The translations under genes and the position numbers were made by a program. 18,605 nucleotides of DNA from a bacterium (GTDB taxonomy: Bacteria > Bacillota_I > Bacilli_A > RF39 > UBA660): contig SFTR01000004.1 of NCBI GenBank assembly GCA_004560915.1, positions 1-18,605 on the forward strand. The letters run 5' to 3'. The number at the start of each line of letters is the position of its first letter. The first letter of the stretch is position 1. Positions 7,155 through 14,623 of the stretch are shown piece by piece. Under the pieces are notes generated by a model, which was not told the DNA's origin, did no database searches, and saw nothing but the letters and a program-made list of their open reading frames with translations.

Positions 7155-7867
7155 TACTTGTTATAAATCATCTTAACTTTACCATGTTTATTTGAATCAC
7201 TTAGTAAATTATGACTCTCAAGTTGTCTTTTAACTTGTTTAGAAACACCTTTATTTCCATCAATTAACTTAACTTTAGGAAATATCTCTTTGATATTCTT
7301 TTTAACATGAGGATAGTGCGTACAACCAAGTACTATTGAATCTATATTTTCATAGGTATATTTATCAAGTAATTTATGTAATACTTTGTTAATTCTATCT
7401 TTATTACCACTCTCTATTGCATCAGCTAAACCTTTACATGGAAGAAGAGTAATTTTTTGATCATTTCTTTTATTTAACTTAACAAGTTCATGAGTTCTCT
7501 CTGACTTAATAGTACCAGGAGTAGCCATAACTAAAGTATTTTTATAATTCTTATCACATGCAACTTTAATAGCAGGCTCAGTACCTACAAATAACATATC
7601 AGGATACATCTTTCTAAGTCTATTAATACATCTAGTAGTTGCAGTATTGCAAGCAATAACTATTATCTTGACTTCCTTTTCTATTAGAAAGTCTACTATA
7701 CCAGTGACAATACCCATTAACTCTTCATCACTTTTTTCGCCATAAGGATTATTTTTAGAATCAGCATAATATATATAATTTTCATTAGGTAAAAGTTTTC
7801 TTAACTCTTTTAATACAGTAAGACCACCAATACCAGAATCAAACATACCAATTTTATTATTATTCAT
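7154..7867 (-). CDS. murI: Glutamate racemase
   Basis: Converts L-Glu to D-Glu for the second residue of the peptidoglycan stem peptide. Family hallmarks: GMFDSGIGGLTVL near the N terminus (catalytic Asp), first catalytic cysteine in IACNTATT, second in LGCTHYPHV. The length of about 237 residues is slightly short for MurI (about 260) but all motifs are present. Two in-frame ATGs exist at 7873 and 7867. GAAGGG (7879-7874) directly touches the first but is 6 bp before the second, so I choose 7867. It is convergent with ddl, so the wall-precursor genes are clustered but on opposite strands. Confidence 0.93.
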   Translation of the reverse strand: MNNNKIGMFDSGIGGLTVLKELRKLLPNENYIYYADSKNNPYGEKSDEELMGIVTGIVDFLIEKEVKIIVIACNTATTRCINRLRKMYPDMLFVGTEPAIKVACDKNYKNTLVMATPGTIKSERTHELVKLNKRNDQKITLLPCKGLADAIESGNKDRINKVLHKLLDKYTYENIDSIVLGCTHYPHVKKNIKEIFPKVKLIDGNKGVSKQVKRQLESHNLLSDSNKHGKVKMIYNK

Positions 7868-7885
7868 ATACATCCCTTCGTAAAC

Positions 7886-7894
7886 ATTATATCA
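7886..7894 (-). promoter_or_regulatory. Extended -10 promoter of murI
   Basis: On the minus strand the sequence reads TGATATAAT (7894 to 7886), then 6 bp, then the GAAGGG ribosome site (7879-7874). No good -35 is visible. The transcript should begin at the Shine-Dalgarno itself. Confidence 0.6.
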
Positions 7895-7919
7895 TATTTA
7901 TATACAATTATTTAATTTA

Positions 7920-7928
7920 TGATATAAT
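7920..7928 (+). promoter_or_regulatory. Extended -10 promoter of the small multidrug export gene
   Basis: TGATATAAT at 7920-7928 repeats the extended -10 found before murI, in the opposite direction. The -35 is poor. The transcript start is near 7935, and the AAGGAGA ribosome site at 7952-7958 leaves a leader of ordinary length. Confidence 0.55.
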
Positions 7929-7962
7929 TAAAACGTATAGTTATTGTTAATAAGGAGAGATT

Positions 7963-8481
7963 ATGGAAGGTTTAATAAACGGAATTATAGACTCTTTTGG
8001 AGGAGTATTAGCACTTAAATATGGTAAAGAATTAATAGTATTTATTATTTCATTATTACCACTTTTAGAATTAAGAGGTGGCTTAATAGCAGCAACACTT
8101 CTGGGAGTAAAACCAGTAGTTGGATATATAGTTTCAATAATAGGCAATACTTTACCAGTACCATTCATACTACTATTTATATCTAAAATAATGGATTGGA
8201 TGGAAAGATCAAAAGTAGGATTCCTAGAAAAAGTTTCTAAATGGTTAAGAAATAAAGCTCATAAGAATAGAAAAGAAATAGATAAATATGGATACTTAGG
8301 CTTGCTTCTATTTGTAGGAATACCACTTCCAGGAACAGGAGCATGGACTGGATGCTTAGTGGCAAGTGTATTTGATATGGATAGAAAAAAATCATTCTTC
8401 GCAGTAATGGGAGGAATAATAATGGCAAGTATCATAATGATGTTATTATCTTATGGACTTTTAGGAGGAATAATTAACTAA
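7963..8481 (+). CDS. Small multi-drug export family membrane protein (COG2426)
   Basis: A 172-residue membrane protein with the features of the small multi-drug export family (COG2426, Pfam Sm_multidrug_ex): LLPLLELRGGLIAA near residues 36-49, NTLPVPFILL (about 61-70) and the GIPLPGTGAWTG motif near 119-130. About four hydrophobic segments are seen. The family name comes from early annotation; a transport role is not firmly shown. It is divergent from murI and ends in an intrinsic terminator that includes its stop codon. Confidence 0.85.
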   Translation: MEGLINGIIDSFGGVLALKYGKELIVFIISLLPLLELRGGLIAATLLGVKPVVGYIVSIIGNTLPVPFILLFISKIMDWMERSKVGFLEKVSKWLRNKAHKNRKEIDKYGYLGLLLFVGIPLPGTGAWTGCLVASVFDMDRKKSFFAVMGGIIMASIIMMLLSYGLLGGIIN

Positions 8482-8494
8482 TTATTCTTTTTTT
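8468..8494 (+). terminator. Intrinsic terminator overlapping the stop codon
   Basis: GAATAAT 8468-8474 pairs with ATTATTC 8481-8487 around a 6-nt loop that contains most of the TAA stop; seven T follow. Confidence 0.7.
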
Positions 8495-8551
8495 ATTTAC
8501 AAAAAAAGTGTAAAAAATAAAAATTAAATTTAATAATATCAAAAAGTATTT

Positions 8552-8557
8552 TATAAT
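8552..8557 (+). promoter_or_regulatory. -10 box of the PrsW-family gene
   Basis: A perfect TATAAT at 8552-8557 lies exactly 6 bp before AGGAG (8564-8568). There is no TGn extension and no convincing -35. The region 8495-8551 is otherwise an A/T-rich spacer without visible structure. Confidence 0.5.
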
Positions 8558-8575
8558 CATAGTAGGAGTATAGCT

Positions 8576-9343
8576 ATGTATGAAGTGTTAATAGTAATTT
8601 CAATATTACCAGTAGTATTGATTAATAATTATATTTATAACAAAGATAAAGAAAAAGAACCAAAAAAATTACTAAAGAAATTAACTATTGGTGGAGTCTT
8701 ATCTTGTTTTGGAGTGTTTGCTATATCTGCATTTCTGCCGCTCATATCACCTATATTTGGAGTAGAAGATACAAGTACTCTTAGTAATTTTGAACTAGCA
8801 ATAAATGTATTTATAGGAGTAGCATTAGTCGAAGAATTTTGTAAATTAGTATTTGTATACTGGTTTTCATATAACCAAAGAGAATTTGATTATATATATG
8901 ACATGGTAGTTTATGCTGTTTATGTCTCACTTGGCTTTGCATTATTTGAAAATATATTATATGTTATTTCAGGTGGATTAGGTACTGGTATAATAAGAGC
9001 ATTTACTGCTGTGCCTATGCATGCAAGTATGGGTGTGTTAATGGGACATTTTTTAGGAGAAGCAAAGTATAATGAATTAAATAATAAAAGTGGTCTTTGT
9101 TATAAACTTCTAGCATTGCTAGTACCAACACTAGTTCATGGAGCATATGATTACTCAGCATTCCAAGGAAGTTGGCCACTATTAATAATGATACTAGTAG
9201 TCTTTGCAATAACTGCTATAGTAATAGTAAATCATAAAAGCAAAAACGATGTTAAAATACAAAGAAAAAACGCCTACTGTACAGTTTGTGGTACAAAAGT
9301 AATAGGCGATTATTGTACAAAGTGTGGAAGTAAAACAGAATAA
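8576..9343 (+). CDS. PrsW-family intramembrane metalloprotease with C-terminal zinc ribbon
   Basis: A 255-residue polytopic membrane protein. It carries the PrsW/CAAX-like protease motifs in order: EExxK (Glu86, Glu87, Lys90), FxxxEN (Phe121, Glu125, Asn126), HxxxG (His149) and HGxxD (His188, Asp192), all in hydrophobic segments. In B. subtilis, PrsW performs site-1 cleavage of the anti-sigma factor RsiW; no sigma or anti-sigma pair is visible here, so the target is unknown. After the last helix a basic linker leads to a cytosolic zinc ribbon, CxxC-x8-CxxC (Cys235, 238, 247, 250), which is an added domain compared with minimal PrsW. AGGAG 8564-8568 is the ribosome site. Its stop codon directly abuts the stop codon of the convergent sirtuin gene. 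Confidence 0.88.
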   Translation: MYEVLIVISILPVVLINNYIYNKDKEKEPKKLLKKLTIGGVLSCFGVFAISAFLPLISPIFGVEDTSTLSNFELAINVFIGVALVEEFCKLVFVYWFSYNQREFDYIYDMVVYAVYVSLGFALFENILYVISGGLGTGIIRAFTAVPMHASMGVLMGHFLGEAKYNELNNKSGLCYKLLALLVPTLVHGAYDYSAFQGSWPLLIMILVVFAITAIVIVNHKSKNDVKIQRKNAYCTVCGTKVIGDYCTKCGSKTE

Positions 9344-10063
9344 CTATTTTAACTTATCAAATATATTTTTAAATTCATCATTAATTACTAGAGATGCAAT
9401 ACTATCATAAGAAGTAGCATCTCTATTTATTATGACTAAATTTTTACCATTAAATAGTCTTACCAAACTACTAGCAGGTTCAACAGTTAATGATGTACCA
9501 GCTACTATTAAAGTATCACATTTACTGATAGCTTCAATTGAACGATTAAGAACATACTCATCAAGCATCTCGCCATATAACACTACATCAGGTTTAATAG
9601 TACCACCACACTCACATACGGGAACATCTTTAGAATTAAATACATACTCTGCGTCATAAAATTTATGACACATAATACAATGATTCTTATATATAGTTCC
9701 ATGTAACTCAAGTACATTAGTACTTCCAGCTTTAGTATGTAATCCATCTATATTTTGAGTAACTATAGCTTTAAGTTTACCCATCTTTTCAAGTTTAACC
9801 ATATATTTATGTATTACATTGGGTTCAACATTTAAACAATTTAATTTATCTCTATAAAATTTATAAAATTCACTAGTATTCATATAGAAAAATCCACTAC
9901 TTAGTATCATCTCAGGTGGAAACTTATAATTCATATTGTATAGTCCATCTTTACTTCTAAAATCTTTAATACCACTTAAAGTAGACACACCAGCACCACT
10001 AAAAAATACTATATTATTAGATTCATCTATTATCTTTTGTAATTTATTTATCTTTTCGTTCAT
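9344..10063 (-). CDS. Sir2-family NAD-dependent protein deacylase
   Basis: A full-length bacterial sirtuin of about 239 residues. Numbering from the upstream ATG at 10069: NAD-binding GAGVST (25-30) and GIKDFRS (33-39), TQNIDGLH (104-111), catalytic His123 in ELHGT, a zinc module of Cys131/Cys134 and Cys152/Cys154, and GTSLTVEPASSL for the ribose-binding end. It removes acyl groups from lysines using NAD. I prefer ATG 10063 to 10069, because GGAG (10074-10071) touches the first but is well spaced from the second. The start overlaps the end of the split coiled-coil gene by about 20 bp, so it is the last gene of the queH operon. It ends with no gap against the convergent PrsW gene and no terminator is visible there. 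Confidence 0.93.
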   Translation of the reverse strand: MNEKINKLQKIIDESNNIVFFSGAGVSTLSGIKDFRSKDGLYNMNYKFPPEMILSSGFFYMNTSEFYKFYRDKLNCLNVEPNVIHKYMVKLEKMGKLKAIVTQNIDGLHTKAGSTNVLELHGTIYKNHCIMCHKFYDAEYVFNSKDVPVCECGGTIKPDVVLYGEMLDEYVLNRSIEAISKCDTLIVAGTSLTVEPASSLVRLFNGKNLVIINRDATSYDSIASLVINDEFKNIFDKLK

Positions 10064-10688
10064 TATCATTCTCCAACATATTTAATAAGTTAATTTTAAA
10101 AATATCTCTATCACGATATTCTTTAGAAATCATTACTCCTTTATAAGTAGTTATTTCATTTTTATAGCCTTCCAATAAAATATTTTCTGGTTCTATTGTT
10201 TCAAAAATAATATTTTTTTCATCCATGTTAACACCATATATTAATTTTAAATCTCTATATACTTTAGAAAATATAGAATCAGTAGGCAACACTAATTCAT
10301 ATGTAAAAATATTATTATCTTCTTTAACTAATTCACCAACATAATTTCCATTTTCAATACTAGGATAATATTCAAATACAAGTTTTTTATAGGCTAACAT
10401 ATTATATTTTTTAATATTTCTTTCTAATCTTCGATATTTCTTTTCATCGGAATATGTAATGGTGAAACCATTTTTAGTTTTTTTTCCCATATCTCCATTT
10501 TGCATATCACCATTTTTATCAAGAATTCTATCCATTACATCATTTAAATTTTTAACTTGATTTGATAACTCATTCATTTTTATATCTAACGTAGTATCAT
10601 CTATATCTTTTCCTTCATTGTTATCTTTTGATTTATTAAGTAAGTCAATTTTAAACAAATCTTTTTCGGGAACTTTTTTAGAAACCAT
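10044..10688 (-). CDS. Downstream half of a nonsense-split repeat protein (second repeat)
   Basis: This 214-codon frame is in the same reading frame as the gene at 10758-11318 and is separated from it by a single TAA. Its apparent start is not credible: no Shine-Dalgarno precedes it, and its first residues (VSKKVPEKDLFKIDLLN) are homologous to an internal segment of its own C-terminal part (ISKEYRDRDIFKINLLN). Sense codons continue from 10757 down to 10689 and encode TIEPEDALLE, matching TIEPENILLE in this half. So the ORF holds the tail of repeat 1, a charged linker (about 19-75) and all of repeat 2. It overlaps the sirtuin start. It is either a pseudogene remnant, a separately translated fragment or the C-terminal part of a readthrough product. 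Confidence 0.6.
   Translation of the reverse strand: MVSKKVPEKDLFKIDLLNKSKDNNEGKDIDDTTLDIKMNELSNQVKNLNDVMDRILDKNGDMQNGDMGKKTKNGFTITYSDEKKYRRLERNIKKYNMLAYKKLVFEYYPSIENGNYVGELVKEDNNIFTYELVLPTDSIFSKVYRDLKLIYGVNMDEKNIIFETIEPENILLEGYKNEITTYKGVMISKEYRDRDIFKINLLNMLENDNERKDK
10080..10451 (-). repeat. Repeat unit 2 of the split gene (intact)
   Basis: The intact copy runs from YSDEKKYRRLER through NMLAYKKL, YYPSIENGNY, LPTDSIFSKVY and TIEPENILLE to DIFKINLLN. It has no stop codon where unit 1 has TAA; the aligned codon is TTT (Phe). Confidence 0.8.
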
Positions 10689-11009
10689 AGCTTTTTTATA
10701 AAATGCTAACTCTGATTCAGAACATTCTAATAAAGCATCTTCAGGTTCTATTGTTTTTTAACAAACAATTTTATTATTTGGACAAACGCTATATATTAAT
10801 TTGCAATCACCATAGATTTCAGAAAATAAAGGATCAGTAGGAAACATTAATTCATACTCTAAAAGATACTCTCCCTTTTTAGAAATTTGTTTACCAATAA
10901 AATTTCCACTTTCAATACTAGGATAATATTCAGACTTAAGTTTTTTATATGCTAACATATTACACTTTTTTAAACCTTGTTCTAATTTTTTAAAATTTTT
11001 ATCGAACAA
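10635..11009 (-). repeat. Repeat unit 1 of the split gene (contains the TAA)
   Basis: This unit runs from YLFDKNFKKLEQ through NMLAYKKL, YYPSIE and TIEPEDALLE to DLFKIDLLN. It aligns almost without gaps (one residue) with unit 2 at 10080-10451, 186 codons further on. Nucleotide identity is also high, with one exact 22-nt match starting at 10911 and at 10353, indicating a fairly recent tandem duplication. Confidence 0.8.
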
Positions 11010-11318
11010 GTAAATTATATGATAATGTTTTGTATAAGTTAATTCTTCTTCTAATGTTTTAGATTTATTTTGTATATCGTTGTTATAAACTTTTTTATTT
11101 TCTTCTTTATATTTCGAAAGTTCTTTTTCTAGTTTATTAACTTTCTCTTCTAAAATATCATTTTTATTCTTAAGTTCTAATATAGTATCGTAAGTATTAT
11201 TTTCATCATTATGAGTCGAAATGTCATCTTTGTCTTTAACTTTATCTTTTTTAATAAAAAGTAAATAAATAATAACGATAAATACTAATGTAACAAAAAT
11301 GTAAGATAATATATCCAT
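10758..11318 (-). CDS. Membrane-anchored coiled-coil protein, truncated by an in-frame stop
   Basis: The 186-residue product begins with one hydrophobic segment (about 4-22), followed by a charged stretch, a heptad-like coiled coil (about 44-95, rich in Leu, Glu and Lys) and most of a globular repeat beginning near residue 104 (NMLAYKKL at 120-127, YYPSIESGNF, FPTDPLFSEIYGDCKLIYSV). The frame ends at TAA 10760-10758, at the position where the second copy of the repeat has phenylalanine, and the homologous sequence continues beyond it. I do not recognise the family. AAGGT lies about 10 bp before ATG 11318, 2 bp after the queH stop, so it is co-transcribed with queH. The topology predicts a cytoplasmic C-terminal part tethered to the membrane. 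Confidence 0.65.
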   Translation of the reverse strand: MDILSYIFVTLVFIVIIYLLFIKKDKVKDKDDISTHNDENNTYDTILELKNKNDILEEKVNKLEKELSKYKEENKKVYNNDIQNKSKTLEEELTYTKHYHIIYLFDKNFKKLEQGLKKCNMLAYKKLKSEYYPSIESGNFIGKQISKKGEYLLEYELMFPTDPLFSEIYGDCKLIYSVCPNNKIVC

Positions 11319-11320
11319 AA

Positions 11321-11956
11321 TTATTCATTACCTTTCTTACTTTTTCTTAATATTTCATCTCTCTTAGAATAAACACATCCACAATAATCTTGTCGGTAAA
11401 GCCCATATTTATGAGAAAGTTCTATAGAATGCTTATAACCATTTTCTTTTTTAAAGTCTGAATGTAACCACTTAACACCATATTTCTTTTCCATATCGTC
11501 CCCAATCTCATTAATAAGTTCAGCATTCTTATATGGACTAACTGATAAAGTCGTACAAAAGTAATCATAGTTATTCTCTTTAGCAACTTTAGCAGTCTTT
11601 TCAATTCTAAGATTAAAACATATAGTACATCTCTCTCCCTTTTCAGGACACATCTCATACCCTTTAACAAGTTCATTATACTTTTCATTATCATAGTCAC
11701 AATCAATAAAATCTAGTTTATTAGGACTTTCTAACATACTAAGTAATTTAATCTGTTCATTTTTGCGTTTTAAATATTCATCTTTAGGAGCAATATTAGG
11801 ATTATAATAAAGAACAGTTATATCAAAATAAGGAGCTAAATATGTTATTACATGAGAACTACAAGGAGCACAACAACTATGAAGTAATAAACTTTTATGA
11901 CTCTCACTAATATTTTTTAACTCATCTTTACATTTATTTTCTAAAATCTTGCTCAT
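11321..11956 (-). CDS. queH: Epoxyqueuosine reductase QueH
   Basis: Performs the last step of queuosine synthesis, reducing epoxyqueuosine in tRNA anticodons (the non-cobalamin alternative to QueG). All conserved cysteine motifs of the QueH family (formerly DUF208) are present in 211 residues: HSCCAPCSS (Cys28, Cys29), ERCTICFNLRI (Cys110, Cys113) and YCGCVYS (Cys192, Cys194), plus LYYNPNI and FCTTLSVSPYK. The first two pairs are the expected iron-sulfur ligands and the CxC is the redox-active pair. It is the first gene of the minus-strand operon queH, split coiled-coil gene, sirtuin. AGGTGA at 11966-11961 is the ribosome site. Other queuosine genes are not in this window. Confidence 0.93.
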   Translation of the reverse strand: MSKILENKCKDELKNISESHKSLLLHSCCAPCSSHVITYLAPYFDITVLYYNPNIAPKDEYLKRKNEQIKLLSMLESPNKLDFIDCDYDNEKYNELVKGYEMCPEKGERCTICFNLRIEKTAKVAKENNYDYFCTTLSVSPYKNAELINEIGDDMEKKYGVKWLHSDFKKENGYKHSIELSHKYGLYRQDYCGCVYSKRDEILRKSKKGNE

Positions 11957-11972
11957 AAAATCACCTGGCTAT

Positions 11973-11981
11973 ATTTTACCA
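11973..11981 (-). promoter_or_regulatory. Extended -10 promoter of queH
   Basis: The minus strand reads TGGTAAAAT (11981 to 11973), then 6 bp, then AGGTGA (11966-11961) and ATG at 11956. This is a TGn extended -10 (TAAAAT). The -35 region overlaps the -10 of the opposite promoter. Confidence 0.55.
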
Positions 11982-11991
11982 CAAAAAAATA

Positions 11992-12000
11992 TGTTATTAT
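11992..12000 (+). promoter_or_regulatory. Extended -10 promoter of the DUF3267 gene
   Basis: TGTTATTAT at 11992-12000 is followed by 6 bp and AGGATG (12007), with ATG at 12020. The -10 boxes of the two divergent genes are only 13 bp apart, so the two promoters share their upstream contact region. Confidence 0.5.
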
Positions 12001-12019
12001 ATAAATAGGATGTGATTAT

Positions 12020-12703
12020 ATGAAATATTATAAATATAAAATGGATATAGGAGTAGGTAATGCTTTATGTATACTTGTGGCAATACCTTTATTCATAGTT
12101 TATATCTTAATATTTCCTAATTTTTATGAAAGTATAACATTCTCAAAAATGCCAATTCTACTATTATGGTTTATACTTCATGAAATGATACATTTCCTTG
12201 GATACTTAATTAATAAAGAAGTTAATATAAAAAACTTATACTTGGGAGTATGCCTTGAAAAAGGAATATTCTATTGTCAATGTAGTCAAAAAATACACAA
12301 AAAAACAATATTAATTTCTTTAATGTCACCATTTACAGTAATAGGTGTAATAACATTTATAATAGCTATAATATTTAACTTACCATTATTAGGATTCTTA
12401 TCAATACTTAATATGACAGGAGCAATCTTTGATTTAATAATGACATATCAAATAAGTAGAATGCCTAAAGATGTTATGTTTGCTGAATTTGATGATCCTG
12501 ATGCATACTACTTAATATCTAAAAAAGATTTAACTAAATATAAAACAATAGGACTTAAAATAGTAGAAACAGGAGAATATGATAGTAAGAAAATAAAATC
12601 TAAAGATAGAAAAAGAATTGAAATAACTAAAAAATCATATATATACTTAATTATATTTATATTAATATGTTTATTAACAGATTATCTTTTGAACTTAGTC
12701 TAA
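12020..12703 (+). CDS. DUF3267 membrane metalloprotease
   Basis: A 227-residue membrane protein with an HExxH zinc motif (His54, Glu55, His58 in FILHEMIHFLG) inside or next to a hydrophobic helix. A second conserved polar residue lies in a later helix (Asp138 in NMTGAIFDLIM), the layout of DUF3267 proteins, which resemble site-2 zinc proteases. Hydrophobic segments lie near 12-32, 44-62, 96-120, 124-142 and 208-225. The predicted role is intramembrane or membrane-surface proteolysis; the substrate is unknown. It is divergent from queH. The promoter of the next gene begins within its last codons. Confidence 0.8.
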   Translation: MKYYKYKMDIGVGNALCILVAIPLFIVYILIFPNFYESITFSKMPILLLWFILHEMIHFLGYLINKEVNIKNLYLGVCLEKGIFYCQCSQKIHKKTILISLMSPFTVIGVITFIIAIIFNLPLLGFLSILNMTGAIFDLIMTYQISRMPKDVMFAEFDDPDAYYLISKKDLTKYKTIGLKIVETGEYDSKKIKSKDRKRIEITKKSYIYLIIFILICLLTDYLLNLV

Positions 12704-12716
12704 AACATGTTATAAT
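12689..12716 (+). promoter_or_regulatory. Promoter of the ZIP transporter operon
   Basis: TTGAAC 12689-12694, 16 bp, then TATAAT 12711-12716 with a TG extension at 12708-12709. It starts inside the preceding gene. GGTG of the ribosome site begins 6 bp after the -10 (12723), so the transcript start falls on the Shine-Dalgarno. Confidence 0.7.
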
Positions 12717-12733
12717 ATCGTTGGTGAAAAAAT

Positions 12734-13450
12734 ATGGAATTTAAAGCATTAATTATAACATTATTATCAGGTATATCATTTTTAATAGGATATTTAATTA
12801 CTAAATTTATAAAAGATGAAAAGAAACTAGTAACTTTCTCAGTAGGTTTTTCTTTCACTATTATATTAGGTTTAGTATTTTTTGACTTGTTACCAGAATG
12901 TCTAGAATTATTAGAAAATAAAACATTAATTATTCTTTGTATAGTAGTAGGTATAGCTGTATTAAAACTGCTTGATATATTTATTCCAAATCATGAACAT
13001 GGAACTAATAAAAAAAATCATATGGAACATATAGGTTTAATATCAGCACTTGCTTTATTCTTACATAACATTATTGAAGGAACAGCAATCTATACGACAT
13101 CTATTAATAATTTAAGTTTAGGATTCTTTACAGCATTAGGAGTATCATTTCATAATATTCCTTTAGGTATACAAATATCCTCATTAGTTAGAAATAAAAA
13201 AGAAAAAATATTCTTACTTAGTAGTTTAGTATTTTCAAGTGTAATAGGTATCATCTTAATAAAACTATTTAATATTACACTTAATAATACAGTAACAGGT
13301 GTACTTATTTCATTAACTTTAGGTATGCTTATATATATTTCTATATTTGAACTACTTTGTGAAGTAAAAGAAAATATCAAAAAAAGAGAATTACAAATAG
13401 GAATAGTATTAGGAATAATAGTTATTTTAATAGGACATTTTATACATTAG
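12734..13450 (+). CDS. ZIP-family divalent metal transporter
   Basis: A 238-residue protein with about eight transmembrane helices. The two ZIP metal-site motifs are intact: HNIIEG (His111, Asn112, Glu115) in TM4 and HNIPLG (His140, Asn141) in TM5. A histidine-containing cytoplasmic loop (NHEHG...NHMEH, about 86-99) lies before TM4, as in many ZIP proteins. It most likely imports zinc or iron into the cytoplasm. GGTG at 12723-12726 is the ribosome site. It heads an operon with an RluA-type synthase (10 bp gap) and a papain-like gene. No Zur or Fur box was identified by eye. Confidence 0.92.
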   Translation: MEFKALIITLLSGISFLIGYLITKFIKDEKKLVTFSVGFSFTIILGLVFFDLLPECLELLENKTLIILCIVVGIAVLKLLDIFIPNHEHGTNKKNHMEHIGLISALALFLHNIIEGTAIYTTSINNLSLGFFTALGVSFHNIPLGIQISSLVRNKKEKIFLLSSLVFSSVIGIILIKLFNITLNNTVTGVLISLTLGMLIYISIFELLCEVKENIKKRELQIGIVLGIIVILIGHFIH

Positions 13451-13460
13451 TAGGAGTAGT

Positions 13461-14099
13461 ATGAAGAAGTTAAAAATATTATTTGAAGATAAAAATATAT
13501 TAATAGTTTATAAAGATGGCAATATACCAACTATTAATAGTGAAAAATATAGTAAGAGTTTATATAATGAAGTTTATGATTACTTACATAAAAAGAATCA
13601 AAGAGTTTTTGTAGTACATAGACTTGATAAAGATACTAGTGGACTAGTAATGTTTGCTAAAAACGAAAAAGTAAAAGAGATTTTACAAGATAACTGGGAG
13701 AATGTAAAACGTAAATATATTGCTTTAGTACACGGAATCATTTCTGAAAGTGGTGTCATAAAATCATATTTAAAAGAAACAAAAACACTTCTTACTTATA
13801 GTACTAATGACAAAAGTGGAAAATACGCAGAAACTCACTATAAAAGATTAAAACATAATAAACAATATTCACTAATTGAAATAGATATTAAAACAGGAAG
13901 AAAGAACCAAATAAGAGTTCATATGGCGGATAATAAAACACCAATATTAGGTGATAAAAAATATGGTAAAAAAGACGGTTATAGAAAAATGATGTTACTT
14001 GCAACAGAATTAGAATTTAATCATCCAATTACTAAAGAACATATACATATTAAATTAGATATACCAAACGAGTATAAAAAAGTAGTAGAAAATGAATAA
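13461..14099 (+). CDS. RluA-family RNA pseudouridine synthase
   Basis: Converts uridine to pseudouridine in rRNA or tRNA. The catalytic motif HRLDKDTSG contains Asp56, followed by the family segments AETHYKRL, IKTGRKNQIRVHMA, ILGDKKYG and the C-terminal LELNHP-like part (LEFNHPITKEHI). At 212 residues it is a short form without an S4 domain, so which base it modifies cannot be deduced. The AGGAG ribosome site (13452-13456) directly follows the ZIP gene's stop. Its own stop overlaps the next start by 8 bp. Confidence 0.92.
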   Translation: MKKLKILFEDKNILIVYKDGNIPTINSEKYSKSLYNEVYDYLHKKNQRVFVVHRLDKDTSGLVMFAKNEKVKEILQDNWENVKRKYIALVHGIISESGVIKSYLKETKTLLTYSTNDKSGKYAETHYKRLKHNKQYSLIEIDIKTGRKNQIRVHMADNKTPILGDKKYGKKDGYRKMMLLATELEFNHPITKEHIHIKLDIPNEYKKVVENE

Positions 14100-14623
14100 C
14101 AAAAAAGTATATATAGTTTTAACTCAAACGTATACAACACTTGCTAGAATAATAAAAAGTATTACAAAAGATAAATACAGTCATGCATCTCTATCACTAG
14201 ATCCTAAATGTGATAAAATGTATTCTTTTGGAAGAAAATATATATACTTTCCATTCTATGGGATATTTTTAAAAGAAGATTTAAGAAAAGGATTATTTAG
14301 TAGAAATAAAAATGCACTAGTAGCTATCTATGAAATAAATGTAACAGACTATCAATATAATAAAATAAAAGAAAAAAATAAAAGAAATATATCTAGATAA
14401 TAAAGGATATAATATAACAGGATTACTACTAGCTCACTTTAGAATAAAACTTCATAGAAAGAAATACTATTGTTCAGAATTTGTATATGAAGTTCTATCA
14501 AATAATAAAGTAAAAGTACTAGATAATACAAAAACTTTATTTAAACCTGAAGAGTTAATAGAAAATAAAAATTATAATAAGATATTTGAAGGTAAAATTA
14601 AAGATTATATAGCAATTTGTTAA
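14092..14623 (+). pseudogene. Permuted papain-like (YiiX/NlpC-P60-type) protein, frameshifted
   Basis: The first frame (14092-14400) encodes 102 residues starting KKVYIVLTQTYTTLARII and containing YSHASLSLD (likely catalytic His) and MYSFGRKY. It then runs into TAA. In the +1-nt-removed frame the same protein continues without a break from the A7 run at 14372-14378: KEIYLDNKGYNITGLLLAHF, then RKKYYCSEFVYEVL (likely catalytic Cys) and a tail ending at TAA 14621-14623. Together they make about 176 residues, the expected size for this family of small permuted papain-like proteins. Removing one A from the A7 run restores the gene. A real inactivating mutation, a sequencing or assembly error and slippage at the run are all possible. 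It is translationally coupled to the RluA gene (8 bp overlap). Confidence 0.8.

Noticed and set aside
9271..9308. Inverted repeat CGCCTA...TAGGCG with inner TGTAC/GTACA as a regulatory RNA hairpin
   Set aside because: It lies inside the zinc-ribbon coding sequence, where repeated Cys/Tyr/Thr codons make such symmetry likely; the stem is interrupted and has no T tract.
10689..10760. A frameshift or indel (sequencing error in the T6 run) as the cause of the split repeat gene
   Set aside because: Both halves are in the same frame and align with the intact repeat without any gap across the stop, so a base substitution is needed and an indel would not explain it.
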